A stretch of 64,000 nucleotides of DNA from CAYNST01 sp964546435 (GTDB lineage Bacteria > Pseudomonadota > Gammaproteobacteria > Pseudomonadales > Cellvibrionaceae): positions 1 to 64,000 of the forward strand of contig CAZJKJ010000008.1 in the NCBI GenBank assembly GCA_964546435.1, given 5' to 3'. A model generated the notes under the pieces. It was not told the origin of the DNA and did not search any database. It saw only the letters and a program-made list of their open reading frames with translations. Positions 9,410-18,471 of the stretch are shown piece by piece; the stretch's first letter is position 1, and every line of letters begins with the position of its first letter. Both the position numbers and the translations under genes were made by a program.

Positions 9410-9573
9410 CAGCGATACCGCAATGCCGAAACCGCCGGGACGACGCAATAGAAGTCAGATGATCATGTCAAACACCTCGCTGCAGGAAACCTGCTAAAGC
9501 CGGCACGCCATTCGGTCCGGTCAGATGAAAAAGAAGGGGCGCCAGCCTCTGTCAACTCTCGAGAAAACCTCTA

Positions 9574-9801
9574 ATGAAAACCAGTGAGACAATGTCTTCG
9601 GAAAGCAAGGATTTTATCCTCCAGCGGATTTGCATTTATGCAGGAAGGGAATTTGATCCCAATGTTGATAAACAGGTAGTCGAAATTTTGCGATCAAGGT
9701 TCAACATACATTTGCCACAGCGGCGCTCGGTCAACGAATCTCTTGCCTCTGCGAGAAGTGACCACGAAATCATTCGGTTGCTTTTGCAGTATCGGACGTG
9801 A
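9574..9801 (+). CDS. Small conserved-looking hypothetical protein
   Basis: The 75-residue soluble protein, QRICIYAGREFDPNVDKQVV... ending SDHEIIRLLLQYRT, is charged and probably helical. No signal peptide or known domain is visible. It may start at the second Met (9592). It lies between a diguanylate cyclase gene and a transglutaminase-like gene, 64 nt before the latter on the same strand. Its function is unknown. Confidence 0.6.
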   Translation: MKTSETMSSESKDFILQRICIYAGREFDPNVDKQVVEILRSRFNIHLPQRRSVNESLASARSDHEIIRLLLQYRT

Positions 9802-9865
9802 CGGGTGCGGGCTTCTTTATCGCGCGCACCGGGTCGGTTCGAATTTATGCGGTGGAGGTGTACTA

Positions 9866-10483
9866 ATGAATCGCTATCTTGAATCGTCGGAGTTCATTGA
9901 CTGGACCAACATCGAGGTCCTGACCAAGGCGAAATCCCTTGCAGAAGGCGGGATGGGTGCGGAAGAAATTGCGCGACGCTGCTTTGTTTTTGTGCGCGAT
10001 GAGATCCGGCACAGCTGGGACTACGAGCGCAACCCAGTGACCTGCCGGGCGTCTAGCGTGCTGGCCCATGGAACCGGCTTCTGTTATGCCAAAAGTCATC
10101 TGCTTGCTGCCCTGCTGCGAGCCAACGGGATTCCCGCAGGCTTGTGCTATCAGCGTCTGACCATCAGCAATGATCGTCCTCCCTGGTGCCTTCATGGCCT
10201 GAACGCAGTGCGTCTTGAGCCCCACGGCTGGTACCGGATCGATGCCAGAGGCAACAAGCCGGGGGTGCAGGCAGACTTCAGCCCGCCGGTCGAGCGTCTG
10301 GCATTTGCTGTCATATCCCCGGGCGAAGCGGACTTGCCGGAAATCTGGCCGGAACCGATACCGGCTGTTCTGGATGTACTCCTGAAGTACCGAACTTACA
10401 AAGAAGTTGCTGAAAACCTGCCGGATATCGATCTGATTCCGAGCCTGGATAGCGGTCGTCCACTGAAGATATCCGGGACCTGA
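9866..10483 (+). CDS. Transglutaminase-like cysteine protease-fold protein
   Basis: The 205-residue protein has the transglutaminase-like catalytic triad order: Cys in GTGFCYAKSHLLAALLRANGIPAG, His in CLHGLNAVRL and Asp in YRIDARGN. The domain covers about residues 45-155, followed by a short tail. There is no signal peptide, so it is likely cytoplasmic. Bacterial members act as proteases, amidases or structural proteins; the substrate here is unknown. The ATG at 9866 is chosen because GGAGG precedes it by 8 nt. Two diguanylate cyclase genes bracket this small block. Confidence 0.85.
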   Translation: MNRYLESSEFIDWTNIEVLTKAKSLAEGGMGAEEIARRCFVFVRDEIRHSWDYERNPVTCRASSVLAHGTGFCYAKSHLLAALLRANGIPAGLCYQRLTISNDRPPWCLHGLNAVRLEPHGWYRIDARGNKPGVQADFSPPVERLAFAVISPGEADLPEIWPEPIPAVLDVLLKYRTYKEVAENLPDIDLIPSLDSGRPLKISGT

Positions 10484-10650
10484 TGTCAGGTTGGGTCAAA
10501 GCGTTTGTGCCGGACCGGGCAATTCTGAGGTGTTTGCTATACTCAGACGGACAGCGCATTTCAATGTGGGGTTTGCTTATGCCAGGTGGTCTCCAGGGGC
10601 GTATCCCGAGCGCTTGTTTACCCTGCTATGACTGAAAGGAACTCAAATTC

Positions 10651-11934
10651 GTGAAAGCCGCCAATATCATCCTGCTTGTCGCGGTTCTCAGCTGGCTGGG
10701 GGTCACTGTCTGGGCAAGGATGACTGAACGCAGCCTGGACCTGATGGAGGCGGGGGCGCTTTCGGTATATACAGATGGAGGCTCCAGCAGTGCCAACAGT
10801 TGGCGCTGGGAAGACCCGGATAAATTCACCTGTCTGTTCCTTGAATCCAACGGGACGCACTTCTGTGGCCTGAACATACAGCTGGATAAGGGCAATCAGA
10901 CAGGGGCCGACCTTTCAGCATATTCTCAAATCAGATTGGCGATGGAATACCGCGGAACCGCGGACAAATTCCGGATAAGCTTCAGAAATGGCTTTCGGAA
11001 TGCGACCGCGGCGACAGAAGCGAAGTTTCACCAGTTTGTTGTGCCCTTACACAACGGCGTGTACAGCTACAACGTGCCATTTGACAAGCTGGGGGTGGCC
11101 GAATGGTGGCTGGAACGGATGCGCCTGAACAGCGAAGAATATACCAGCCACGAACGCAACAACGTACTGCATCTAGGCTTTGATATTGAAACCCCTATGC
11201 CGGTGGGCCAGCATTATTTCCGGATTATCGGGTTCAAACTGGTCGCGCCCTGGTTGAATATGGCCACTGCCGGCCGTTGGGCGATAGGGTCACTGATGTA
11301 TTTCGGGGTTGTGGGGCTGCTTTACAATTTCTTCCGGTTGCGGGTTCAGTTAAAAGTCCGCAGTGAAGAAATGTTCGGGCTGCTGAACAAACTGGAAAAA
11401 GTTGACACTGAAACGGCCCACTTCAAGCGTCTGTCCATGTACGACCCGTTAACGGGTTTGCTCAACCGGCGTGCTGCAGAAGATCTTGTCAACGAGTTCG
11501 CCTCCCATCGGTCGCTGGTGGGAACAGCACTTATCGTGATGGATATCGACCATTTCAAACGGGTAAACGACAACTTCGGCCACGATGTGGGCGATGAAGT
11601 GCTGAAAGCCACCAGCGCCGCCGTGCGGCAGGTGCTGCGTGAAGGCGACGCGGCCATCCGCTGGGGCGGTGAGGAAATCATGGTTATCTGCCCGAAAACC
11701 AGCTCTGAAGGCGCCATGAGAGTTGCAGAAAAGCTGCGGATGGAGATAAAGCAATTGCGCTTTGCCGAGGCATCGCTGAACATCACTGCCAGTTTCGGCG
11801 TCGCCGCCATCGAGTCGAATGAAGGTTTTGATCAGACCATGCGGCGAGCCGATGAAGCACTCTACCAGTCAAAGCACGGCGGCCGGGATCGCGTGACGCG
11901 AGCCGCATCGGCTTCAGGTACTTCTTCTCGCTAA
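10651..11934 (+). CDS. Membrane diguanylate cyclase, paralogue of the 8111 gene
   Basis: Same layout as the protein at 8111-9409: TM (about 3-20), periplasmic jelly-roll-like domain (about 30-205), TM (about 210-230), coiled coil, GGDEF (about 265-427). The active-site motif is GGEEI in IRWGGEEIMVICP, with Ile in place of the final Phe/Leu; activity is likely but not certain. The periplasmic domains share LGVAEWW/VAEWW and a common fold. The start is GTG at 10651, supported by AAGGAA upstream. The sensor is plausibly a sugar or glycan binder (inference). Confidence 0.83.
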   Translation: MKAANIILLVAVLSWLGVTVWARMTERSLDLMEAGALSVYTDGGSSSANSWRWEDPDKFTCLFLESNGTHFCGLNIQLDKGNQTGADLSAYSQIRLAMEYRGTADKFRISFRNGFRNATAATEAKFHQFVVPLHNGVYSYNVPFDKLGVAEWWLERMRLNSEEYTSHERNNVLHLGFDIETPMPVGQHYFRIIGFKLVAPWLNMATAGRWAIGSLMYFGVVGLLYNFFRLRVQLKVRSEEMFGLLNKLEKVDTETAHFKRLSMYDPLTGLLNRRAAEDLVNEFASHRSLVGTALIVMDIDHFKRVNDNFGHDVGDEVLKATSAAVRQVLREGDAAIRWGGEEIMVICPKTSSEGAMRVAEKLRMEIKQLRFAEASLNITASFGVAAIESNEGFDQTMRRADEALYQSKHGGRDRVTRAASASGTSSR

Positions 11935-12101
11935 GGTCTGTACGAAAAGCGCTTTCCCAGGCCGTCCTCCTCGCCCATGCGGTGACCCACGAACAGAGGG
12001 AGTACGGACAATCCTAGAAGCGGAGTTTACGTGCTGTAAATGAGCATTCTGAGCCTGTTTTTACGCATCATCACCGAGCGCAGGCACTTTTGGTATCGAG
12101 C

Positions 12102-13253
12102 CTAAGGGGCTTCCTGAACCGTCAGCGTGTCAATGTAGTAGCTGGCAGTGGCGTCGAGACATTCAAGGTAAAGACTAACGACTTCCGACTGAGAAACGTT
12201 GGGGGCGCTGTAGTAGCCGCTTACTTCTGTCCACTGGAAGTCCACGGCGGTTGTCTGGGTAATTGAATCGTAGGTTGCCTGACCATTCGTTACACGTTTT
12301 AAGGTGAGCTTGACGTCCGACGGGGGCTGACCTTCCATCAGACGAACAAAGAGTCGCAAGTGGTAGCGAGTATTGTCTTGCAGGCCGTACACCGGTGCGA
12401 TCGGTGCATGCCATGATTGGGAGCGGTTGGTGATCTGCAAGCTGTATTTACCCGAGTGAGCCTGTATCGACGAGTGAGCGATGTTGCCTCCTTGATGAGT
12501 CCAGTGGTCCCTGCCATCCTCTAGACCGCCGTTCCTGATATGACTCATTTTGGCCGCCATGGCCGCAGCGCTGGCAGCGGCTTCGAGTTCGGCAGACGCC
12601 TCCGTAGGAGCTATAACCAGATCATCTACATAATAATTGGCGGAAAGATTCGGCACTTCCAGGTGCAGGGTCGCAATGTTGTCGGCGTCTTCCTGAATGG
12701 CGAGAAACTCGCCCTCCACCTTCCTCCATCCATTGACCTTAGCCGGAGTCTGGCTCAGCGTAATGCTGACTTTATTGCCATTGACCACTCGATTGAGTAT
12801 CAGATTGACGATCGATACATCCGAAGTATCGACTAACTTGACCCAGACGTTCACTCGATATGCCTGGCCGGCTTCGAAACGCGGCAGTCTTATCAGCGGG
12901 CCGTGCCAAGGTTTCGTGCGGTCACTGATGTAGATGCTTCCCGGGCCATAATTTCCCTGATCCGCTTGGTACGCTAACTGCGATCCCCTTGACAGCCATA
13001 TGTCACTGCTATGGAGAAAATCATCACTTGTGTCGAACCTGTATATTATCGGTCCATCAAAACTGGTAATACTTTTCTTCCACGGATCCTCCGCGGGTAA
13101 GGTTGCATCAATGGCTAGAGGTTGGATGGACAGTTCGTTTGACCCAGTTTCAGAGGGTGTGCCACAGGCAGCGAGAACCGCGCCCAGACTGGAAACGGAT
13201 ACACGGAGAATCCAGCAGCGCAACGGATGATACGCGTCGTCAGATTTGTTCAT
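12102..13253 (-). CDS. Lipoprotein with two CBM4/9/22-like carbohydrate-binding modules, no catalytic domain
   Basis: The 383-residue product starts at ATG 13253; the longer frame upstream lacks signal-peptide character. Lipobox LAAC lies near residue 30. Two tandem modules of about 145 residues follow, about 60-215 and about 240-383. They share RTKPWHGPLIRL / RSQSWHAPIAPV, YRVNVWVKL / YHLRLFVRL and YYVDDLVI / YYIDTLTV. The same pattern (SWQGP...YYMDDV) occurs in the modules of the GH10 xylanase at 48716. It is probably a surface xylan-binding protein. The adjacent gene on the same strand is another binding lipoprotein. Confidence 0.82.
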   Translation of the reverse strand: MNKSDDAYHPLRCWILRVSVSSLGAVLAACGTPSETGSNELSIQPLAIDATLPAEDPWKKSITSFDGPIIYRFDTSDDFLHSSDIWLSRGSQLAYQADQGNYGPGSIYISDRTKPWHGPLIRLPRFEAGQAYRVNVWVKLVDTSDVSIVNLILNRVVNGNKVSITLSQTPAKVNGWRKVEGEFLAIQEDADNIATLHLEVPNLSANYYVDDLVIAPTEASAELEAAASAAAMAAKMSHIRNGGLEDGRDHWTHQGGNIAHSSIQAHSGKYSLQITNRSQSWHAPIAPVYGLQDNTRYHLRLFVRLMEGQPPSDVKLTLKRVTNGQATYDSITQTTAVDFQWTEVSGYYSAPNVSQSEVVSLYLECLDATASYYIDTLTVQEAP

Positions 13254-13534
13254 AAAACCGTCGGTCCAGTGACAAATATCGCATAAGGGTCGGGCTCTTA
13301 ATACCTCAAAGAATAGTCCAATGCCGACCGCTGTGGGTCGATAAGTTGGATAAGACTTATGACTTTTTTCTTCTGAAGTAGGGTTCAGGGCACGAAAGAG
13401 GTTTGATCGAGCACCAATAACCATCTTTACTGCCGGTCGATAAACCAGATTCGATGAGGGGAGTAGCGGACGGTATTGCCTGCTGGCGGACCGGGGAACA
13501 GGGGTCTCCCCGGTCACGTCTTTCGATAATCCCG

Positions 13535-14446
13535 CTAGTCGGTGAGCTCGATGGAGCCGAAGGAGCTGGCGTCCAGATACCCCTGGTTACTTTGATGCCC
13601 GGCGGTATTCACGGAGCTCATGAAGTGCTCCCGGCTGCCATTGCCGTCATTGTCAATATAACTGGGGGTGAAGCCCATGACCTTGCCGGCGCTCAACGCT
13701 ACACGGGCGGCTTCCTGGGCATTCAGGTCGTAGCCGTTATGATCTTCATAGATTTCGATCCGGATTTCCCAGACATGCCGGGTGCCCTGGGTGGCGATTG
13801 CGGCGTTGATATGACTGGCGATCGTCTCCGGGCTGCCGCCATTGTCATTGACTTCCAGAGTGTGACTGATGTGGTAGGCAAAGGCATTGTGGCTGTGATT
13901 GTGCTGCCCGCCACTCTGATCCTCATCGATGAAAATCTCGACGGTATCCTGCTCGTGATACTGTCCGGTGGTATTGATGACGTCGTCAGTAATATCCAGC
14001 AGGAGATACAGATGATCCTCAGTCCACATTGCTTTGTATTTGCCGCTGAAGTCCGCGGCATCGTTTGGTGCCACCAGGCTTTCGAATCCGGTCCAGGCCA
14101 CGGTCATCTCCATCCAGTCAGCCGCATCCCAGACAGCGTCGATCTCACCGTCAATAACCGGCGCCGTGGCCGCCCTCGCTGCATAATAATGGTTGTCGGC
14201 GGGCAATACGGCGCCGATGCCGTTACCCGAACTCGATGACGACGAACTTGAGCTCGAGGAGCTGCTGCTGGACGAGCTACTGGAAGACGAAGATGAAGAG
14301 CTACTGGTCGAACTGCTGGAAGATGAAGAGCTGCTGGACGAATTGTCGGATCCTAAGCAAGCGGAAAGCATGACGGTGGTGCCCGCAACCGCTATCAATT
14401 TGATCAATGAGCTGGCGGACAGGGAGGGAGAGAGATTTTTGTGCAT
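13535..14446 (-). CDS. Lipoprotein with poly-serine linker and CBM9-like domain
   Basis: The 303-residue product starts at ATG 14446. Lipobox LSAC is followed by GSDN, then a serine run of more than 30 residues interrupted by one Thr, then a domain beginning YYAARAATAPVIDGEIDAVWDAADW. That opening is diagnostic of CBM9-like (DOMON-like) sugar-binding domains, with TVEIFIDEDQSGG and SREHFMSSVNTAG further on. No catalytic residues are recognised. It is probably anchored at the surface and binds glycan ends. It lies upstream of the other binding lipoprotein (12102-13253), separated by 281 nt. Confidence 0.83.
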   Translation of the reverse strand: MHKNLSPSLSASSLIKLIAVAGTTVMLSACLGSDNSSSSSSSSSSSTSSSSSSSSSSSSSSSSSSSSSSSSSSGNGIGAVLPADNHYYAARAATAPVIDGEIDAVWDAADWMEMTVAWTGFESLVAPNDAADFSGKYKAMWTEDHLYLLLDITDDVINTTGQYHEQDTVEIFIDEDQSGGQHNHSHNAFAYHISHTLEVNDNGGSPETIASHINAAIATQGTRHVWEIRIEIYEDHNGYDLNAQEAARVALSAGKVMGFTPSYIDNDGNGSREHFMSSVNTAGHQSNQGYLDASSFGSIELTD

Positions 14447-14868
14447 GTATTCGACCTGGCTGGGTAGTTCAGAAGAGGGATGTGTCCGAAACTGTGGGTG
14501 GCTCGACGCACTTCGAATTTCTTGATTGCAACTGCGTTTACGCTCCGCCCGCATTATTGAATCTGTCCTGGTTGACGTAAAGGAACTGCATCCCGTTCGG
14601 ATAATCCCGGGACCAACAACTGGGACTCGGGAGTGGGGCCATTATATCCATATGAGCTGATCCAGAGGGTATACGAGGCTGAACAGACCAAAACAACGGG
14701 ATTTCATTGAAGCGTCAAAAACGGACCGGACTTGGCATTAGATGAAGGAGGCCGGCGCGCTCTGTCTTCTAATTCCGCGCTGGGTAAGGGATACTCTCGT
14801 CCCGCCCTGAGCGCAGTTGTGCTGCGGCTCTGACGCGTATAAATATCATTTTGGAATAACACCCAGAG
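14447..14868. other. 422-bp intergenic region, probably divergent promoters
   Basis: The two flanking genes point away from each other, so both promoters should lie here. I see no convincing ORF, terminator or repeat. Confidence 0.5.
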
Positions 14869-14874
14869 GTGGAA

Positions 14875-15261
14875 ATGAAAATCAGAATTTCAGGTCTGTC
14901 GCTCCTGATAGCAGTTCAGTTGGCGGGATGTGCTAAATCACCCGCAGAATTTTCCATGAAAGTCGACCGGGTCGACGAACTGAAAGGAATGATTCTCAAG
15001 GGAATCTCGATCACCGGTAAAATCGAGAACGGTTGTATTGCCAACGATGATGAATTTGTCGTGTTCCGGGGCGGCAAGGAAGTCTTGAGAACCACCACCC
15101 GCGTGGTTAACGTCGACGGCTTGTTAAATTCAGAATCATTCACAGGTGAAGTAAAAGCAGGTGACGTGGTAACCTTCTATATTCCCGACGGCAAGAAAGA
15201 AGAGGTGCAGGTGGGTGACCGGGTGACCAGTGAAACAACCACTTGTGGCAAGAAGCAGTAA
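14875..15261 (+). CDS. Small lipoprotein with an EF-Tu domain-2-like barrel
   Basis: The 128-residue product has lipobox LAGC (Cys about 20) after a short hydrophobic segment. The mature part, TGKIENGCIANDDEFVVF followed by FTGEVKAGDVVTFYI, reads like the small beta-barrel of translation-factor domain 2 (GxVxxGxIxxGDxV...AGDxV). The two remaining Cys residues (in ENGC and TTCGKKQ) could form a disulfide. AGAGGTGGAA just upstream supports ATG 14875 over GTG 14869. The fold assignment is my inference from the pattern, and the function is unknown. Confidence 0.65.
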   Translation: MKIRISGLSLLIAVQLAGCAKSPAEFSMKVDRVDELKGMILKGISITGKIENGCIANDDEFVVFRGGKEVLRTTTRVVNVDGLLNSESFTGEVKAGDVVTFYIPDGKKEEVQVGDRVTSETTTCGKKQ

Positions 15262-15519
15262 CTCTTCAGAGTCGTAAAGGCGGGTGGAGTCCCGCTCATG
15301 TAGTCGCTGCTTCTGCAGACGACACTTGCTGACGTGATAGTAGGGTTGGACATCGGGAAGAATCTGTGCCTCGTAGAGCGGGGAACACACAATAATTTGA
15401 ATCTGCTGGAATACCGGATCGGGGCTGCAGTCAGTTGCCTGATTTCCGTCGGTGGCTGTGCGGCAGTATCGCTTCTTCAAATGCCTGGTGGCAACAACAC
15501 CGGGCCACCTGGAGCACCT

Positions 15520-16511
15520 ATGGCCCTATATCAAGAGCAGTTCGAAGAAAAGTACAACTATAACCCCACTCAACCCCGACGATATCTGGTGATTGCTTCA
15601 ACCCCTCGATGCGGAAGCCATATGTTGGGTCATACGCTCCATCAGACCGAATGCTTTGGATTTCCTCTCGAGTACGCCAACAACGATAATCTGAAAAACT
15701 GGCAATGCATTTACGGAACCGGTGACGCGCAAAGCACAATCGGTGCGATCATGAAACGACGCACTTCCCCGAACGGCGTGTTCGCCATCAAGCTGCATTA
15801 TTCTCATATCGTCAATCTGGGTGGTTTCGAAGCCGTAATGCGGATTTTTCCAAATGCGCATTACGTCATGCTGACCCGCAGTAATGTGCTGGGCCAGGCA
15901 GTTTCATTTGCACTGGCGTCGCAGACAGGAATCTGGATCGATGGTCAAAAAGGTGATACCTCACTGGCCCGTTATGACAGGGCGCTGATCGACAGGTGTC
16001 TGCGCAGAGTGTTAAAAGACAATGCCGCGTGGAAGTATCAGCTTGCGACTAGCGGCTGCCGGCACATTGAGATGGACTTCGATGCTGTCAAGGACGACAT
16101 TGGCGAGGCGATCAAACGTATCGCGAATTTTGCCGATGTTGAATTGCCGGAAACCGCCATACCTGCTGCGCCTGTAACGCGTCCGCAGGGTGGGTCCATC
16201 AATCGGGAATGGNNNNNNNNNNNNNNNNNNNNNNNNNNNNNNNNNNNNNNNNNNNNNNNNNNNNNNNNNNNNNNNNNNNNNNNNNNNNNNNNNNNNNNNN
16301 NNNNNNNNNNNNCATACCTGCTGCGCCTGTAACGCGTCCGCAGGGTGGGTCCATCAATCGGGAATGGGTCAGACGTTATCTTGATGAATATGAGGGCGGA
16401 CTCCTGTTTCCCGAGCGGGAGGCCGGGAACCTTTTTCGGACACTGCAATCACTGAAAGTGGCTGCAGGGCAGGCAAGAGTCCGATTAACGCCGCAATTGG
16501 CTCGCGGCTAG
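15520..16511 (+). CDS. Stf0-type sulfotransferase (interrupted by scaffold gap)
   Basis: The N-terminal PAPS-binding loop IASTPRCGSHML (about residues 25-36) and FAIKLHYSH, YVMLTRSNVLGQAVSFALASQTGIW fit the Stf0 sulfotransferase family, which moves sulfate from PAPS to a hydroxyl. The 100-N gap lies near the C terminus. Removing it with one of the two flanking 55-bp copies (155 bp) restores one open frame of about 278 residues. ATG 15520 is preferred because GGAG lies 5 nt before it; the upstream extension is not protein-like. The gene converges on, and shares its last 4 nt with, the pyruvyl-transferase-like gene of the graspetide locus, so a tailoring role is possible but unproven. Confidence 0.8.
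16213..16312. other. 100-N scaffold gap flanked by identical 55-bp sequences
   Basis: The 55 bp before the gap (16158-16212) and after it (16313-16367) are identical. Collapsing one copy together with the Ns removes 155 bp and joins the two sulfotransferase reading frames exactly. The gap is therefore almost certainly an unresolved contig overlap and not missing DNA. Confidence 0.92.
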
Positions 16512-17332
16512 TTCCACAAATGTAACGGGAAGGCATTTATCAGGAGCGTGGCATCGTGCCGTATGGGCTGCGCGCCTCCCATCTCCAGTCCTTCCTCCAA
16601 TGAGTTTGCGACCGCGAACTCGGTTTCTGTTCTGCCGCTGCCCAAATAATAATCCTCATACTTGAACAGGTTTTCCGTCTGTGACAGGCGTACATAGCGC
16701 GCCGGAATTCCGAATGCCTCTGCGATGATTAACCCGTGCAGCGAGCTGGCCAGAACGAGCTTCGCCTTCATGATGCGGTCCACCACAATATTCCAACCCC
16801 AAAGCGGCGAAACCAGTTTGGGATGGTTATTGACCAGATGCAGATCATGCAGGTTGGGAACCACGACGTAGTCCTCCACCGGCGAGACCGCGAAACGGCC
16901 TTTAAACAGATGCGGTACGAGCAAACCAGGATCACCGTAAACATCCGGAACAGCGATTCCGCGCTTACGCAGGAACTCGGCGGTCAGCGGGCCGCGCACA
17001 GCATGAACCTGAAGGGCTTTTGTCGGTAATCTGTCCGCAGCAATTTTGCCATTCCAACCGGAGCCCCAGACATGGTCACCATCCTGGCTGAAGTGCAGGA
17101 TTGAGCCGATAGCAAGTAGCCGGGCAGAAACACTCACCTGATCGTCAAGGCTTTTATTGTTAAGGGCAAGAAGCTGCCGGGTGACCACTTCAGAGAGCCG
17201 GTCTCCAAAGTTGGTGGTGCCATCCGTGGGAGACCAATGGAACAGTTCGATGTGCGGGTAAGATAATGCCGGCGTTGACAGGGGTTGAGAGTTGGCATTC
17301 GCCAAACTGAATAGTTTTGCCAACAAAGTCAT
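16508..17332 (-). CDS. Polysaccharide pyruvyl transferase family protein
   Basis: Family signatures are TTNFGDRLSEVVTRQLL (near the N terminus), VRGPLTAEFLRKRGI, YGDPGLLVPHLF and LVLASSLHGLIIAEAFGIPARYVRLS. Members (CsaB, WcaK, ExoV-like) add pyruvate ketals to glycans, but the family also includes other transferases. Reading from ATG 17332 gives 274 residues. AAGGAG is only 1 nt before this ATG, so a TTG two codons downstream may be the real start. It is the last gene of the minus-strand run precursor, ATP-grasp, pyruvyl transferase, 180 nt after the ligase gene. A role on the peptide is inferred only from position. Confidence 0.82.
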   Translation of the reverse strand: MTLLAKLFSLANANSQPLSTPALSYPHIELFHWSPTDGTTNFGDRLSEVVTRQLLALNNKSLDDQVSVSARLLAIGSILHFSQDGDHVWGSGWNGKIAADRLPTKALQVHAVRGPLTAEFLRKRGIAVPDVYGDPGLLVPHLFKGRFAVSPVEDYVVVPNLHDLHLVNNHPKLVSPLWGWNIVVDRIMKAKLVLASSLHGLIIAEAFGIPARYVRLSQTENLFKYEDYYLGSGRTETEFAVANSLEEGLEMGGAQPIRHDATLLINAFPLHLWN

Positions 17333-17512
17333 ACTCCTTTGCAGATCTCTGCGGATTTTAACTGCCTGGGCAGTCCAGGGATGCGGGGGCTTGTCGACGG
17401 AGAATAGATGTCGACCAAATGGCCGATGGAAACTACGCAAACGCTTATAGGGTGTCAAGCCGGTACCGACGCAGCATCGAGAAAGTGCGGATATAGCGCC
17501 GGATACACCGGT

Positions 17513-18421
17513 TTACGGTGTCCGCAGCAGGCTCATCAGGTCGCGGGTGATGGGATAATCCGTGCATCTCTCGAAGTGGTGAAACATCGGGCTGGGGTTT
17601 GCTTCGAGAAAGTAATACTCGCCCGCCGCATTGCGCCGCCAGTCGATGGCGGTCCATTGCATGCTGAACCGTCGGGTTATCTCGAGGCTCAAGGCCCGGA
17701 TTGCATCCGGTGTTGCCAGTGGTTGGACCAGGGCAGTCTCATCTTCGCGAAAATCGGTCGAATCGCTGCGTATTTCCGCGCTGTAGACCTGATCGCCCAG
17801 AACGTAGGTTCGGATGTTGGTGCCGGCAATATATTCCTGAATGGTTACCGGAGACAGCGCGAGTACGGTTTGCAGATGTTCCATCGCCAGCATGGCTGCG
17901 GTGAGCCGTTCAGTGTGGGCGCCGCCTTGTACAGGTTTGAAGATGGCGGCCGGCAATTGCCTGGCGAACTGTTGGATCCGGATTGCATCGTTACTCGTCA
18001 GTGTGAGCGGAACACGTGCTCCGATCTGCTTTGCCAGCGAGAGCTGTCTTGGTTTGCAGCGGTGGAATTCATATGCTTCATGACCGTTGACCCAACGAAT
18101 GGCGGGCTCTCGCAGAAAGGTTTTCACCATGCTGAGGCTGTCCATCTGCGCAATAATCCAGTTTTCTGCACCGGCGAGTTTTGAGTTGTCTGGCAGGTTG
18201 AGGCTGCGCCAGTAGACCGATTTGATTTCGTCAAATGCGACTGTTTCTTCGCCCAGTCCCAACTCACCGCGATTCTCGACCGGATTCCAGTTCAGGGTCA
18301 TGGTCTCGGGGAACCGGCGAAAATCCAGAAGGAATGGATGCTCTCCGGCGTGCTGTAGCTGGGTGTGCAAATGAACTGCGTGGAAATCTTCGGTATCACC
18401 CAGTATGGCAATGCGTTTCAT
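17513..18421 (-). CDS. ATP-grasp graspetide (omega-ester peptide) ligase, MvdC/MvdD-like
   Basis: The 302-residue protein matches RiPP ATP-grasp ligases of the microviridin/plesiocin type. It has an N-terminal preATP-grasp segment (MKRIAILGDTEDFHAVHL), then CKPRQLSLAKQIGARVPLTL (about 122-141), AIFKPVQGGAH (about 159-169), IQEYIAG (about 194-200) and YYFLEANPSP (about 269-278), which carries the Mg-binding Glu/Asn. These enzymes activate Glu/Asp side chains with ATP and join them to Thr/Ser hydroxyls (or Lys amines). GGAG about 10 nt upstream fixes ATG 18421. The precursor gene lies 138 nt upstream on the same strand. Only one ligase is present, as for plesiocin. Confidence 0.92.
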   Translation of the reverse strand: MKRIAILGDTEDFHAVHLHTQLQHAGEHPFLLDFRRFPETMTLNWNPVENRGELGLGEETVAFDEIKSVYWRSLNLPDNSKLAGAENWIIAQMDSLSMVKTFLREPAIRWVNGHEAYEFHRCKPRQLSLAKQIGARVPLTLTSNDAIRIQQFARQLPAAIFKPVQGGAHTERLTAAMLAMEHLQTVLALSPVTIQEYIAGTNIRTYVLGDQVYSAEIRSDSTDFREDETALVQPLATPDAIRALSLEITRRFSMQWTAIDWRRNAAGEYYFLEANPSPMFHHFERCTDYPITRDLMSLLRTP

Positions 18422-18471
18422 GCGTGTATCTCCATTATTCAGAGGTTCCTTGAATTTTCTGCCACTCCGGC

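Noticed and set aside
14193..14525. Acidic Glu/Leu-rich ORF opposite the CBM9-like lipoprotein
   Set aside because: Again the shadow of a poly-serine run; no signal for a start.
16158..16367. 55-bp direct repeat as a possible insertion-site duplication
   Set aside because: The copies flank exactly 100 Ns and merging them repairs a reading frame, so this is an assembly overlap. The same applies to 30203-30412.
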